From: Termitomyces sp. T153
Taxonomy: Eukaryota; Basidiomycota; Agaricomycetes; Agaricales; Lyophyllaceae
Length of the DNA stretch: 64,000 bases
Direction of reading: 5' to 3'
Assembly (NCBI GenBank): GCA_018296165.2
Contig: JACKQL020000043.1
Coordinates: forward strand, 1-64,000
Shown here: positions 23,362 to 35,200 of the stretch, piece after piece
How the letters are laid out: each line of letters starts with the position of its first letter
How positions within the stretch are numbered: position 1 is the stretch's first letter
The notes under the pieces: generated by a model
Database searches by the model: none
The model's input: the letters and a program-made list of their open reading frames with translations, nothing else
What the model was told of the DNA's origin: nothing
Made by a program: the position numbers and the translations under genes

Positions 23362-23396
23362 CCGCTGCTCGCTGCGGTTTGATCAATATTGATCAA
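23362..23396. promoter_or_regulatory. CCG-N10-CGG everted repeat and 18-nt palindrome upstream of the antisense gene
   Basis: CCG at 23362-23364 and CGG at 23375-23377 form an everted repeat. Two bases on, TTGATCAATATTGATCAA (23379-23396) is a perfect 18-nt palindrome. Both lie 60-100 bp upstream of the antisense TATA-like box. Zn2Cys6 factors bind paired CGG triplets, so these are candidate operators for the antisense product; this is inference. Confidence 0.35.
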
Positions 23397-23458
23397 CTTC
23401 GATTCCCACGCCCTACCGATCCCCGACTCACTCCCTGCGTCTCAAGGGTCTCGACGCT

Positions 23459-23471
23459 GAAGGGGGGGTGA
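23459..23471 (+). other. polypurine tract
   Basis: GAAGGGGGGGTGA ends exactly at the base before the 3' LTR, the standard place for the plus-strand DNA primer of an LTR retrotransposon. Confidence 0.75.
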
Positions 23472-24469
23472 TGTCACGACCCGCTCCCTAGCTCCCTAGA
23501 CACTGCTCCCAACCCCTCCCGATTTCCCGTCTAACTCCCCTGAACCCTGCCCGCACTTTCGCACCCACACTGGACAACTCCGACGCTTCTCTGGCAAACC
23601 CCAATGGCAACTCCCTCTCCGTAGCCATCAACACCCCCCTAAAACCTTCCCCCACCATTCCTGGCCACGTCATATGTCCCCGACCCCCTACCCTAGTTCA
23701 CCCAACCCGTCCCGGAGTGTCACGACGTCCCTGGAGTGGCCACGCCCCCAACTGATCCCATCAGAATACCGCCGTGGCCCGACCTTGGATTGTATCCGAC
23801 ACCCGTCAACTCTGCACAGCTCCGTCAACCCCCGCCATCATATCCGCCGCCCTCGGGAGGCACCCAGTAGTCGGTATATAAGTCATAGAATAACCCCTCA
23901 AACTTTAGTCTTGATATTACATTTACCGGTTTCCTATGTTTCGTCTCTCGTCTCGTCTCTATTTCTGTTTCTAGGCTTCGAATCTATCTTTTCTCAGTCT
24001 CATCTCGTCTCCGTCTCATCTCGACTGTACATATTTCCTTTGTTCCTCTGAAGTTCCCTTGCTCCCTATGTCAGTACAAACTCCGCGCACGCGCCACAAC
24101 CTGAACATTCTTAACGACAACTCCGGACCTCGCTACCCGCTTGGCCCCAGAACCCACCAAGCCCCGGTAATCCCCTGTCCAGCTCCGACCCCACCCCCAT
24201 CAACCAAGAAGCCTCCGCCTACCCTGCAATCTACTTGTGCGCCCACTAACTAGCCCTGACACCTGCCCTGGGTCAACGACCAGTACCTCCAGTCTTAGAC
24301 CCCTCCGAATCACTCAGGACTTACTCGGGCCGCTCTCCCTAGGGGCCCCTCACAAGCTTTCCCCACCTCCGCTCCAACTCCGGATGCCTGGTTATAAGCG
24401 CAGGACATCGCGTCCGCCTGGTAAGGACTTGCCAGTGTACTGAGCCCCCGTCGTCAGCGGAACCTGACA
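23472..24469 (+). repeat. 3' LTR
   Basis: 998 bp, colinear with the 5' LTR at an offset of 9844. It ends in TGACA, followed by the CAAAC target duplication at 24470-24474. Confidence 0.95.
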
Positions 24470-25646
24470 CAAACAAGCATTTGCTAGTTTGCAAAGCAGA
24501 AGCCAAACTTCTGGAAAAGAAGTTCACTGCTACTAGTTACAATCAGAATGTTAAAATTTTAATGTTCACCTTCCTCAATGGGCACTGTAGTGACCATGGA
24601 AGGTCAGGTGTTCAGGCCTAGGTCCAAACCAGAGTTCAATGGAGCACTGCAGAGTGCTCCGCATGAAACATCAGATCTTACTACATCACACCATGGCATG
24701 GGGAGAGAAAGTGGGGTGATGCCAGGAGGGCTACCAGCACCTACTCCAGTTTGACCACCTCTGAAGGGTCAGACTGGCATCACAACTGAGGGCACTTGAG
24801 TACCCTCTACCCAGTTGTACCCAAAGGTAGAGCTGAACAATGTGATGGTGTTGCTGAGCAAAGAAAAAAAAAATTGTCTTGTATGCATCTACAGTGTTAT
24901 GAGTGGAAGGTCTGAGATCCTTTCCTGAGGCCATGGAAGGTCAGCATGACTCCTCTCTGGTGATTACCTCACTGAAGAATAATGAGGATGAGCCTCACAG
25001 GGCATGTGGCCCTGTATGATTGTGAGCTGGGCCCATGCTGAGCTTGCACACAGCTGAACTATCAGTGTTCATCTAGACAATTCCAAAGGATGTCAGAGAC
25101 ACCTTGGATATAGATGGTGAAGTGCACCTAGATGACATTCTCCACAGGAGGGTGTTTGTGTTCTGGCAGGGCCAGATTGAGGTCCCTAAAGCTTCAACAC
25201 AGCAACATTTAGCTGCAAGGGTAGCTAAACATATAACAATCCAGCAGTTGCTAGGTGAAGGGATAATCTCAACTAACCTAGTAAGGTTCATGGAACTTTA
25301 CCTGCTTTTCCTAGCACAGGAGGTAGTGGATTACCTCCAGTGGAAGAAGCTATGAGGATCTGTGATGCCTTTGCCATTTGTAGGTGGGGACATGTTGCCT
25401 CCACTGTTGCCAGCCAACAAAGCATTGAGCCTATTCCAGGTGCTATCCAATAGGGAGTGGAGGAGACCTAGGATAGGACTATGAAGCAATTCAGCTTTCA
25501 CACCATCCTCAAGGCCACATTGTAGACCACCTGTCTCAGGAGGTAGTAGTGGAGGACCTGGAAGAGGACCACCTTTTCAAGATCAAGGGCCATCACTGCC
25601 TCTGGAAGGGGGTCCCCTGGACCTGGAAGGACCTAATGATGAACCA

Positions 25647-27126
25647 ATGGGCAATGGGGATGATAATGTAAGTCATAGGGCTAGAAGGAGGAGGACTATA
25701 GTCCTCCCTGAAAGACAGCTGTGGAGGTTTTCAATGCCTCCACAACATTGTGGACAGTTTGCCACTCCAAGAGTGAAAGAGGCCTACAAGTATCACTGCC
25801 AGACAATGCATGATTGTCTAAGAGCAGTGATAGAGCAATTTCTTGTAGTTCACCTAGCAGTCCCAGATGGACTCAAGCCTAGGCAGAGTGACCCATCAAA
25901 GATGATCACTCCTTATGCTGAGTCTGCCAAGTTCAGTAAACTTGAGGACTGGTTGATGAGCATCTGCATATTTTATGCAGTACCCTCATATGGCAGGGAC
26001 AAACACAAATGCAAGAAAGTCCTAATCCTTATTGACTTTCTAGCCAGAGGTGCATTAAAATGGTACCTGCAACATGTAATTCATGTCAACAGAACCCAGT
26101 TCCACTGGAGGTTCAAGGATGTGATCTTCAGATTGTATGATCAATTTGTACAACCCTCAACAATGCAGGATGCTCATGATGCATTCTGTGATGCAGTGTA
26201 TGTGGTCAAAAAAGAAACACAAGGCTTCTATGATGCCTTGCTGGACCATGCTCAGAACATGGCTATACTCCCTAACAAATTCACAATTTATGAGTGGTTT
26301 TTGGAGGAGATACCCTCCAACATGCTTGTTATGTTGATATGCAGTGGCAGGCTCACTCCTGGAGTAAATAATTCTGAGGAATCTGTTTGGAAGGCAAAAG
26401 CTTATGAAAACAGTATAAAGACTGAAGCACACTATTTAGAGCAGAGCATGAAGAGTCAGTCAGGACAGAATCTTTTGCTAGCAGCAGCATAGTCTTCAAA
26501 GTTTGGGACTGCTCTGGCAAAGTGGACAGAGGTAGCAGGATACAATGCTTGCCTCCAGCCATCTAGACTGATGAGGAAGCCAGCTACATGCATGGCCTTG
26601 AAGCCATTGCCCTCTTGAAGTGGAGCAGGCCAAGGTCCTGCTTGACTAATGGGAGCAGTGCAGGCAACAAGAAAGCATCTTGCCACAGGGAAGAACATGT
26701 TGGCCATTGCATCAGGCCAAACAAGCAAAGACACTGGACAGTCTGCAACTTATTACAAGTGCAAAAAGGTTGGTCACTTTTGCCCAAGGATGCAGAGAGG
26801 CAGGTAAATCAGCTCCTTGCATGTTCATGCAAGCAGCACACACTGCTGCTCCTTTGGATATGGGAGATGTTAACAATGAACAGGATGAGGATCCTGGTGA
26901 CATCAATGGTGAGCAAGCAGATGAATCTGATAGGACTCAGCCTGAGGATCATGAGGAGTACATCAAGCTGGAGATGTATAAAAACAACTACTATACCCAT
27001 GACAGTGAGAGTGAGGGACTATTCACCCTCACTAAAGTGCCTGCCTCACCCTCACTAAAGTGCCTGCCTCCAAGTATAGAGCACAAGAGTTGGCTAAAAG
27101 GACAGAGTCAAGTTGACTTAGCCTAG
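25647..27126 (+). pseudogene. retrotransposon gag relic with degraded zinc knuckle
   Basis: A 281-codon open frame (25647-26492) carries a Gag capsid-like domain: FSKLEDWLMSICIF, then KWYLQHVIHVNRTQFHWRF and a HAQNMAILP segment. It ends in LTPGVN plus a charged tail, as in agaricomycete Ty3-type Gag proteins. Downstream, in another frame near 26740-26795, a CCHC knuckle is recognisable as KCKKVGHFCPR, but its first Cys has become Tyr. An acidic region follows to about 27126. No protease or polymerase follows. The fragment at 3680-4330 is a second, more decayed copy. Confidence 0.75.
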
Positions 27127-28518
27127 AAGCTAGGGGGGGGGCCTGCTGTGCTAGTGGCCATCAAATATCATGTCAGCCAATTTTTTGGCTAGCTGCAAAG
27201 TCAACTACTCCTTGTCTTCTACTCCCATGTTGGTGCAACATGCCAACACCATACAAGAGAACTTCTTGCCCAATGAGCAAGAAAAAGAGGAAGCCAAGTG
27301 AAGTGGACATGTGTCCACTAGATTATTTGTTGGGCTCTGATCAGAGCTCAAGAGGGGGAGGAGTACTGGGGGGTAGTGTATCCCCAGGTTTTGGTGGCTT
27401 TGCTACACTGGCAGGATTGGTGCTAGGGGATATAGTGCCCCCAACAATAAGAAGAGCTCCTCCACAGGACACAAGGCCCATCGAAGCAAAACCAGTAGCA
27501 GTGCCAGGAGACATAGCTCCACCAAGTCATGCAGTGGCAATGCAGCAGTTGCCAATGTGGGATGCCATGTGCCCCCATAGCATGGTGGAATGGAAAGAGG
27601 ACATGGGAGACATAATGTTCCCCCACCAATGAACTTTGGGTACCCAGTGGCTGCACAGCCTGTGTAGTCCTAGGAATTTTGACAATATGTGGTGTCATAA
27701 TACTCTGTGGCCCCACTGCCAGTGGCTGGACCTAGCCATACAATAAGCACAGCAGATCAATGACAACCTGCCATAATTTCACCACAAGTAGGGATTTTGG
27801 TCTCTATGCCATCAACTTCAGAGACAATGGAGGTGGATGGTGATGGCCCAGAGTCCATTACAGCCCTGATGCAGTTGTTGGCTCCTCCTTGGCAGTTGTA
27901 TCTGCCATTGCTCACTGTAGTGCATCTATTAAATGCATCATCATCATTGTCAAATGTGTTGGGGCCTCCAATAGCCACCTCAGCTAGCAAAGGAAAGAGG
28001 AAGGCAACAGTTCTGTCACCATCCATACTAGCACAGAAGGGTAATACCTCCTCATTAACTGCCTGGAAGACAGTCAAGCAACACTTCTCTGCCAAGGAGA
28101 AGGACAAAGGCAAAGCAAAGGAGCCTGAGCCCTCCACAACTGCAGATAAGCAAATACCTCACCTTCTCTGGTGTCTACATGATGCCAGAGTACCAGAGGA
28201 CATTGGATCTGATGTTGTCAAGAAATCAGTAATGCAGTTAGCACTATCTCAAATTCTGAACAAACTTGATGTTGTTTGTAATCAGATGGATGAGGCCCAA
28301 TTGGACCTCTTCAGATCAGCATTGGGGAAGGGGAAGCATGTGGCCTCCCCTCCTCAAATTCCAGAGGCAAAGAAGGCTTGCACCAAGCCTTCTGTGTTTG
28401 TCAAGGGATCCTCAGCTCAGAGGGTGCCTCTGGCACCCTATGACAACCAAGTACCTGCTGGTGAAGACTGGCTGATGAACATGTGCCCAGATTTTGGGGT
28501 GCCTCAGTCCACAGCAGA

Positions 28519-29072
28519 TGTCAGGGGATATCCCATTCCCCCTTTGTTCTGTTCTCCCTCCTGATGGTTTTTCTTTATTCTCCTTTGCTCTCTCTATTTG
28601 CTGGTTTCAGTTCTAGCCCTCAGGCTGCACCAGTTCTGTCCATAATTGCAACAAGTGTTGCCCCTTTCACATGGCCTCTTACCAGACTCCTGGATTGTTT
28701 CCTGTATTCCTGGCCTACCACTCATTGTAGGCCTCCCATATTTATACCACAGGTACTTTCAACCAAGGGCTATCTTTTGGTTATATTGGTATGGGGTCAT
28801 GTGCAGGAAGTCTGGATACTAAGACCATTTACAATGGATTTCTACTTTTGATTGTACTCCAGATTTGGTCATTATTGAGTGTTGTTTCCAGAAGCTCTAG
28901 AGTAAACTTTTCAAACACTGGCATTGGGAATCCTTAGACTTGTTCTCTTTGGATCTCCCTCTGCCAGGTGAGTAGCTAGAACTCTAGAACTTCTTATAGA
29001 TACTAAATAGACTTTGGATCTCCCTCTGCCAGTTGTGTGACTGAGCCACAGCCTCCAGAGGTCACCCTTACA
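28519..29072 (+). repeat. solo LTR, family B, copy 1
   Basis: 554 bp from TGTCAGGG to CCCTTACA. Flanks GCAGA (28514-28518) and GCAGG (29073-29077) are a target-site duplication with one transition. It interrupts the reading frame of the 27797-30804 ORF. Confidence 0.8.
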
Positions 29073-29473
29073 GCAGGACCCTCCAAACCAGCATCCACTA
29101 GGGCTGGCTCAGCAAATCCAGCTACATTAACAGTAGTGGCAGATGACTTTGTGGTTGTTGCCACCCTAGTGGCCTTTTTAGCAAAGATGCTGCATGGTGC
29201 AGAGGAGGGAATTATTGAAGTCCTCAAGCCAAGGACTTATGTTATTCCTGCCACCATGTCCTACAAGCACATTTCTACAGTGCATCAGGACTCTTGTGAC
29301 AAAGAAGTCTTCATCACATAAGTGCAAGCTTCTTGAGCTGCAGTTGGCATAGTGACTGAATTGGACTTGGAGAACAAGGATGACAACATTCCAACATTGA
29401 AGAGGCACATCTTAGAGAGTAACTCTGATGATGATGACATAGAATGTCATTGCAAGAGGAAACACAATGCCAA

Positions 29474-30063
29474 TGTCAGGGGATATCCCATTTCCCCTCT
29501 GCCCCATTCTCCATCCTTATAGTTTTCCTTTATTCTCTGTTGCTTTTCCTATCTGCTAGTTCCAGTTTCAACCCTCAGGCTGCACCAGTTCTCTGTCCAT
29601 AATCTAGACAAGTGTTGCCCTTTCACATGGCCTCTTAACAAAACCTTGGATTGTTTCCTTCATTCCATGCCTGCCACTCATTGTGGATCTCCCATATTTG
29701 GGTCACAGGTACTTCCAACCAAAGGCTATCTTTTTTGGTTATATTCTTATGGGGTCATATGCCACAGACCCAAAGATCAAGGCCATTTACAACAGATTTC
29801 TGTGATTGGATCAGCACATGATTGGTCAACTTGTTGACAAGTCACATGCACAGGTCAGGCAAGCCCTGGGTCATGTGATAGGTTGACTGGGTTGACTCGT
29901 CAACTGGTCACATGATTTTTTTGTCATACTGTACAGTTGTGTCTCATGAGTCCAAAAACTTAAAGTGTAGCATTTGGCCTAGGAAGTTCCTCAGACTTGT
30001 TCTCATTGGATCTCCCTTTGCAGTTGTATGGTTGAGCCACAGCCTCCAGAGAGTGCCTTTATA
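29474..30063 (+). repeat. solo LTR, family B, copy 2
   Basis: 590 bp, starting TGTCAGGGGATATCCCA like copy 1 and ending TTTATA, a transition-decayed CTTACA. Perfect target-site duplication GCCAA at 29469-29473 and 30064-30068. It interrupts the same ORF a second time. Confidence 0.85.
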
Positions 30064-31499
30064 GCCAATGCCAAGTGGTTATTGGCCATTGATGCCAAAA
30101 AGTTCAAGTTGGACCTTAAACAGCTGAATGATACAGTGCCTGTCCACCTTTCAGACAGCTGGAAAACACTGGTGCAAGGGTGCTTTGAGCACTGCAATGA
30201 CTTCAGGGGGATTCTGCACCCCAACTTTTACTAGTCACCAACAACCAATGCAGTCTGTGTTGGCAATGAAGCAGTCTTTGCCCACTCAACTGAAATGATG
30301 GGGATATCTCATATCTCCTCACATTACAAACAATTGTACAAATGGGCTTCTCAAGGGATCCCCATGAACCTGAAGCAGCTGCAGCTGATTTTGTGGGTAA
30401 TTTGTGAGCAATGTTCTCACATTACCATGAGGAAGCAGATACATGCCACTCTCCTTCTTCAGGAGTCCCATTGGATCCCCTTTTTCACTACCTCAGACAG
30501 GAGGGACCACACCATGCAACAAGTCATGGAGCTGACCCCCAAGAGTTTGAAACTCCTTTGCCAAAGGGGGACCATCATTGGCAACCAGTCCCCTTGCCTT
30601 CTAGATTGTTGGCCATGCTTGGCCATATGGATTGCAGTAGAGGCTACCCCTGGCCCATCTGCTAATCCAGTTGCATCCTCAGAGGACATGACCCCTGAGA
30701 AGTCCATGGAATTGGACTATGTCAATGAGCCATACACTCCCACCAATGCCAGTCCAGAGACAACAGATCCCATCATCCCTGGCCCTTCAGACACACCTGT
30801 TTGATAGTTATCCTCACCACTAACAGCCCAACCATTGCTCCACTGCACATTCCAGTGACACTTGAGTTGTTTCAATAAATTACAAAGTAGCTTGAGTACT
30901 TCAAGAAGGGAAAGTGCTTTCTACTGGCCCGTAAGGTCCCCTGTCTCAAAGGTATAGTATGTGATCATTTTTGTACAATGCAACAGTGGAAATCCCCTGC
31001 TCAGCCTTACAGCTAACATAACTAGTTTGAATTTACAAATTTCTAGGTATCATTGATTGTTCAAATGAGGCTAGAACATACCTTGATTTGTCCACTCCTG
31101 GTACTCAACATGACATAATCAGTGAGTTAGATGGCATAGGAAGATCAAAACAAAGTAAGGATTACACTATATGATCTGTATCCTCAAGTTTACAGGAGCT
31201 CTGCAATGAATAGCTGCAGAAGGGAAACAGATCCAAAGAGAAACAGATCCCAAAGTAAGTCAGATGCAGTCCAAATTTACATTCATATCCTCCTTGTGAA
31301 TAAAATTACTAGAAGCCACCACAAAGGTTGCAATTTACTTTGATGAGTTGCAATATCAATAGTTATTGGCAGCAGAGACAAGCATTGAGACATATAGCTC
31401 AAAAAAAGAGAACTCAAAGTGATTATCAAGTGCTGATTGAATGTTTCTATTGCACAGAAAGTTCCCTGCCAGCCCAATGATAATTCTGTAGAAGTCACA

Positions 31500-32235
31500 G
31501 ATCATGCCTCACTGCTTCTCTCATCGACAGAACATATTGAAGAGGAAGCATGAGAAGAGATTCATTGATCTTCAATCATATCGTTTCTGTAAGAATTTCC
31601 TTCGTGTGTAAACTGCTGAGATCACAACATGATTATCAATGCCTGCTATGGTAGTACTAGTTCCTGCTACTTGTGAGTGGGTTCAGAGGACCCGAGCAGT
31701 TTTTGCCCGTTGCTGGTGGCTCAACAGTTAATCATGTGTACCACATGTCGTCTTTCTCATATCGAACTTGTTTCCTAAGGAAACACTACAAAAGTTGTTC
31801 CATTCCATCTGGCTGATGTCACATAAACCTTGGACTTGATTGTTCCAGTTCGTTCACAAAAGGAGTTGATACAATGGTCCAGTGTCTAAATATAATCTGT
31901 CCAACTATCTCTCCTCATAGCTGCCACTAAGGTAATGACCTAGAGTTGATAGTAAAATATTGACCATTATACAAACTTGATCACTCGCGATGTTACTACG
32001 TAGCCGCGCTTTACTGCACTTTTTCGGGAATGAGCGCGTTGTTTGCGAGCGTCATCCATTCGCATCGGTTCCACTGACTTCAACGCACGTGATGGATCCT
32101 TAACGCGAGATAACACATATCCACGCTGAGCTCTTTTTGCCACAGAACGAAACAGCACCAACGTTGAGTTATACGCGTGTGGGATGTGCTTTCACTGAAC
32201 AAGACTACGCTTCCTTGATTACCTTGTTTACCTCG
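31500..32235. other. upstream region of the Fab1-type kinase gene
   Basis: Normal CpG content. The kinase frame is open back to 32104 but has no ATG before 32236. The sequence TTTTTGCCACAG at 32134-32145 looks like a splice acceptor, so an upstream first exon may lie in this interval. No other gene seen. Confidence 0.4.
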
Positions 32236-35200
32236 ATGGTAGACTACAAGCCTTTACCCGCGCTCCCGGCACAGGTCACACTATATCTCGACGCTAGACA
32301 ACACCGCGGCCAGCTCATCCGTGCCTTCATATCTGAGATACACGATCCGTTGATAGAGAGCAGACGAGAGGCGTGGGTATACGTTTTTGAAGAGGCTCTT
32401 GATGAGCTAGGTAAGGCCTTGAGTCAGGGCAAATGGTTGGAGGGCGTGAGGAGGGCGAAGGAGCAGAAGAGGGAGGCACAGAGGAAAGAAAAGGAACGGG
32501 ATGAGTTAAGAAGGCAGGAGACGGTCAAGACTAAGAAGAAGCATAGTGCGAAGGCAGGGGAGGATGCGGAGGATAATAAACACAGCGGAGAGGTTTTGTC
32601 GGTGGAATGCCCTCCGTCGGCTGCAATGCCTCTTGCGGGTGTGAAGCACTTGTTTCTGTGCGTTGCGCCACCAAGCAGCCAGGTGCCTCTCCCTTCAGAA
32701 GACAGCGGATTTGATATGATCCCCTCGAACATTGGCTGCTCGTTCACAGCGGGTACATACGCGCTGCAAGACACGGAGACGCCGACCATTTTATTCGGTC
32801 GCAACGGTGAATACTACCAACACTCTCTTTTCCTTATTTTAAGCTTCTGACGCGTAATCAGAGGGAAGCACGGCTCAAATGGTCGGCGGGACTTTTACAT
32901 TCAAGGGCGTAATGTCGCCACACCAACACTCGTCGCTCTTCCGTGTTCTCCGTCTCTCAATCTACATTCATCTTTCACTCATACTCGAACAGCACTTCCT
33001 CATCGATTCGTCCATCTCTCTACTCTTCCCGCAACGTCGGCCGCCTCTCTCCATGCCAATTCGCCCACCAGCAGATCCCAAACCAGCCGCAGGAGGGAGG
33101 AAATACACATCTTCATCATTCATACCCTCCAGCCTACGCCTGCGCTCTCTATTCCCCTTCAAATCTTACAACCTATCACGCGGAATGTTAAGCATGCCTA
33201 TGACGCGTGATCGTGAACGCGACGCGAGCTCCGAACCATCCCCGACCTCCCAAAGATCATCCTTCGACTTTTCGCACGGCTTTCGCTTCTCAATCCTCGG
33301 CTCCGCGTCCGCGTCCAGCACGAAACAACCCATCTCGCTCACACAAGAACCTGAAACCAAATCCGAACCTGGACAGATGGAACAACGAGAACGAGAGCAC
33401 CACCCTCCATTTACACAGGCCCTCATGATGCTCCAGACAAACGCAGGACTTTTATCTACTTCCCCCGGCGTGCGATTCGAGCCTCCTACACTGATCACCG
33501 AGCTCGCCGAGCGTGAGAAGACACACGCACACTCACACGGGCATGCGCACGTTCAGGGGCATGGTGGTGTGAGGAAACTGAGAGGTGACGAACGTGCAGG
33601 GCTGTGCAGTGTCCTTGGCTGGGAAGGTAGCGTTAGCGGTATGGTAGGTTCGCCGGGGTTCGTTAGACAGCAAGGTATTGAAGTGCTTGAGTCGAGGTAT
33701 GTGTCTGCTGCTGGTGGAGATGGGGAAGGCTCAACCCAGATACGTACGGCGTGTGGGCGTGCGAGGTGGCGCTCGTTTCGGTATTATGTGTATCGGTCTA
33801 GGAGAGGAGAGGAGGAAGAGGAAGAGATGGACGCGCCCCTCGGCGACGTCGTACAGCGTCTTGTGGAGGAGTACGGAAAGCAATGTGAGGTGGGTGGGTG
33901 TAAGTATCTGATGGGACAGCATGAAGTTAGATTCGTACATGCGGGTGTAAGGGTATCGATTCGTGTTGAAGAACAACGTGAAGGAGGGGGAGATGGCGAA
34001 GATGGCGAAGAAGAGGAGCAAGTAAGAATGGAGATGTGGGTTAGCTGTATACAGTGCGGAGGGAGATCCAGAAAACGTGAGATGACAAACGGTACATAGT
34101 ACGTCGCTTTTGCTCCCTTCTCTGTATCACACCGCACTAACTTCTATCACCACATCAATCAAGCCTCCTCTCATTCGGCAAATTCATCGAACTCCTTATC
34201 TACGCGCCTGTACTTATACGTGGCGAGCCAAGTCCTGCTACTTGCGCATGTTCATCTACATCCGCATCGTTCAACCTCCGGCGGCACTTCGGTGTCAGTG
34301 TTGATAGGTCTAGGCAGAAGAACGAGGGCAAGCACAGACACGTAGTGTCGTTTGAGTGTTCAAAGATAGACGACATTTACGAACTGCACGTTCCGAGGCT
34401 GCAGATTTCGTCGAGTTTGGGGTCTGTTGCTCATGTGTCAAAGGCTGAGAGTGGAGGGACCGAGGATAAAAGGGAGGGAGAGGAGGGAGAAAGGAGAGAG
34501 CTCAGGAGGGAGATAAAGAAGTGGTGGGAGGGTGTCGCGGATTATTTGGATAACCTTGTACGTTTTTCTTTCTCTCTTTGTTTTTTCTTTTTCTACTATC
34601 TACAGTTGGTATCGAGTCTGAAACTGACATATGGATTCTTATGTTGCGTCTCAGGAAGCTTTCTTCGCCTCGATTGACTCCTCACTAAATTCGGACGATC
34701 CTTCGAAAGGTAAACGTGAACTGAAAGCGCTTCCAAGGATTCCCTCGATGGAAGAGCAACATTTAATCTACGATACCAATGTTGATTTCACGTCCCTCGG
34801 GATTAGAAATCTGAATCTTAGTCTGAGGGCAAAATCTTCTGGATGTGGGATCGGATCCTCACCCCATCCTAAGCCTCTGCTTCGTCCGTCTACTGCACCT
34901 GCTCCTGTACCTGTTTCAAAGGATTCGTTCCCTGCCGTTTCGATAGCATCGTCGCCACTGCCACCACTACCTCCACCGTCTCCTACCCCGGCTTCGTCGC
35001 AGGTACAGACAATCGCGTCTGCCAATTCGTCCTCAACATCCTCGACATCATCAATCACACCAACACCAACACCAACACCAACCGCGAACCCACTCCCACC
35101 TACCACATCCACTCCAACCCCGTCCTCCTCAACATCGTCCTCCCCCACTCTTCGCCTCTCCACTCTCCGCCAATATTTCCTCCTCACCGAACAATCCTTA

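Larger units (their letters stand above)
13628..24469 (+). mobile_element. Ty3/gypsy chromovirus (LTR retrotransposon) with antisense gene
   Basis: A 10.84-kb element bounded by two 998-bp LTRs (TGTCA...TGACA). Target-site duplications CAAAC flank it perfectly at 13623-13627 and 24470-24474. Order: LTR, primer-binding site, gag, pol (tandem protease, RT, RNase H, integrase, C-terminal chromodomain), an antisense two-exon gene, polypurine tract, LTR. The domain order and chromodomain place it in the chromoviruses. It is CpG-rich while both flanks are CpG-poor, so it is a recent insertion into older repeat DNA. Six TGA stops, one C-run frameshift and a changed RT catalytic Asp make this copy non-autonomous. 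Confidence 0.95.
27797..30804 (+). pseudogene. long unknown ORF split by two solo LTRs
   Basis: Three open segments (27797-28518, 29073-29473, 30064-30804) belong to one reading frame once the two LTRs and one copy of each target duplication are ignored: about 1.86 kb, some 620 codons. Remaining in-frame stops are a TAA (ending 29321), a TGA shortly after it, and a TAG (30232). Each is one C-to-T step from CAA, CGA or CAG. The product is not one I recognise. It has a Ser/Thr/Pro-rich start, a KEKDKGKAKEPEP basic stretch, a hydrophobic helix (FVVVATLVAFLAKM), an acidic DDDD region and a helical C-terminal part (SHISSHYKQLYKWASQGIPM). Such genes accompany retroelements or are themselves repeats; I cannot say which. 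No promoter is apparent. Confidence 0.5.
24475..31500. repeat. CpG-depleted block, right part
   Basis: Seven kilobases with only occasional CpG (I noticed ones near 27482, 29899 and 30927). It resumes the block seen at 11420-13622. It contains a gag relic, an unknown long ORF split by two solo LTRs, and uncharacterised flanks. An 83-codon open frame at 25104-25355 precedes the gag and may be its eroded N-terminal extension. From 30805 to 31500 I see nothing recognisable. CpG returns to normal at about 31520. Confidence 0.7.

Noticed and set aside
27240..27632. 130-codon frame upstream of the unknown long ORF
   Set aside because: Different frame from the long ORF, low-complexity Gly/Pro content, no recognised domain; not enough to call a gene.
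32137..32235. Possible start of the kinase at 32137
   Set aside because: The codon there is TTG, not ATG, and the preceding TTTTTGCCACAG looks like a splice acceptor. I used the first in-frame ATG and noted a possible upstream exon.
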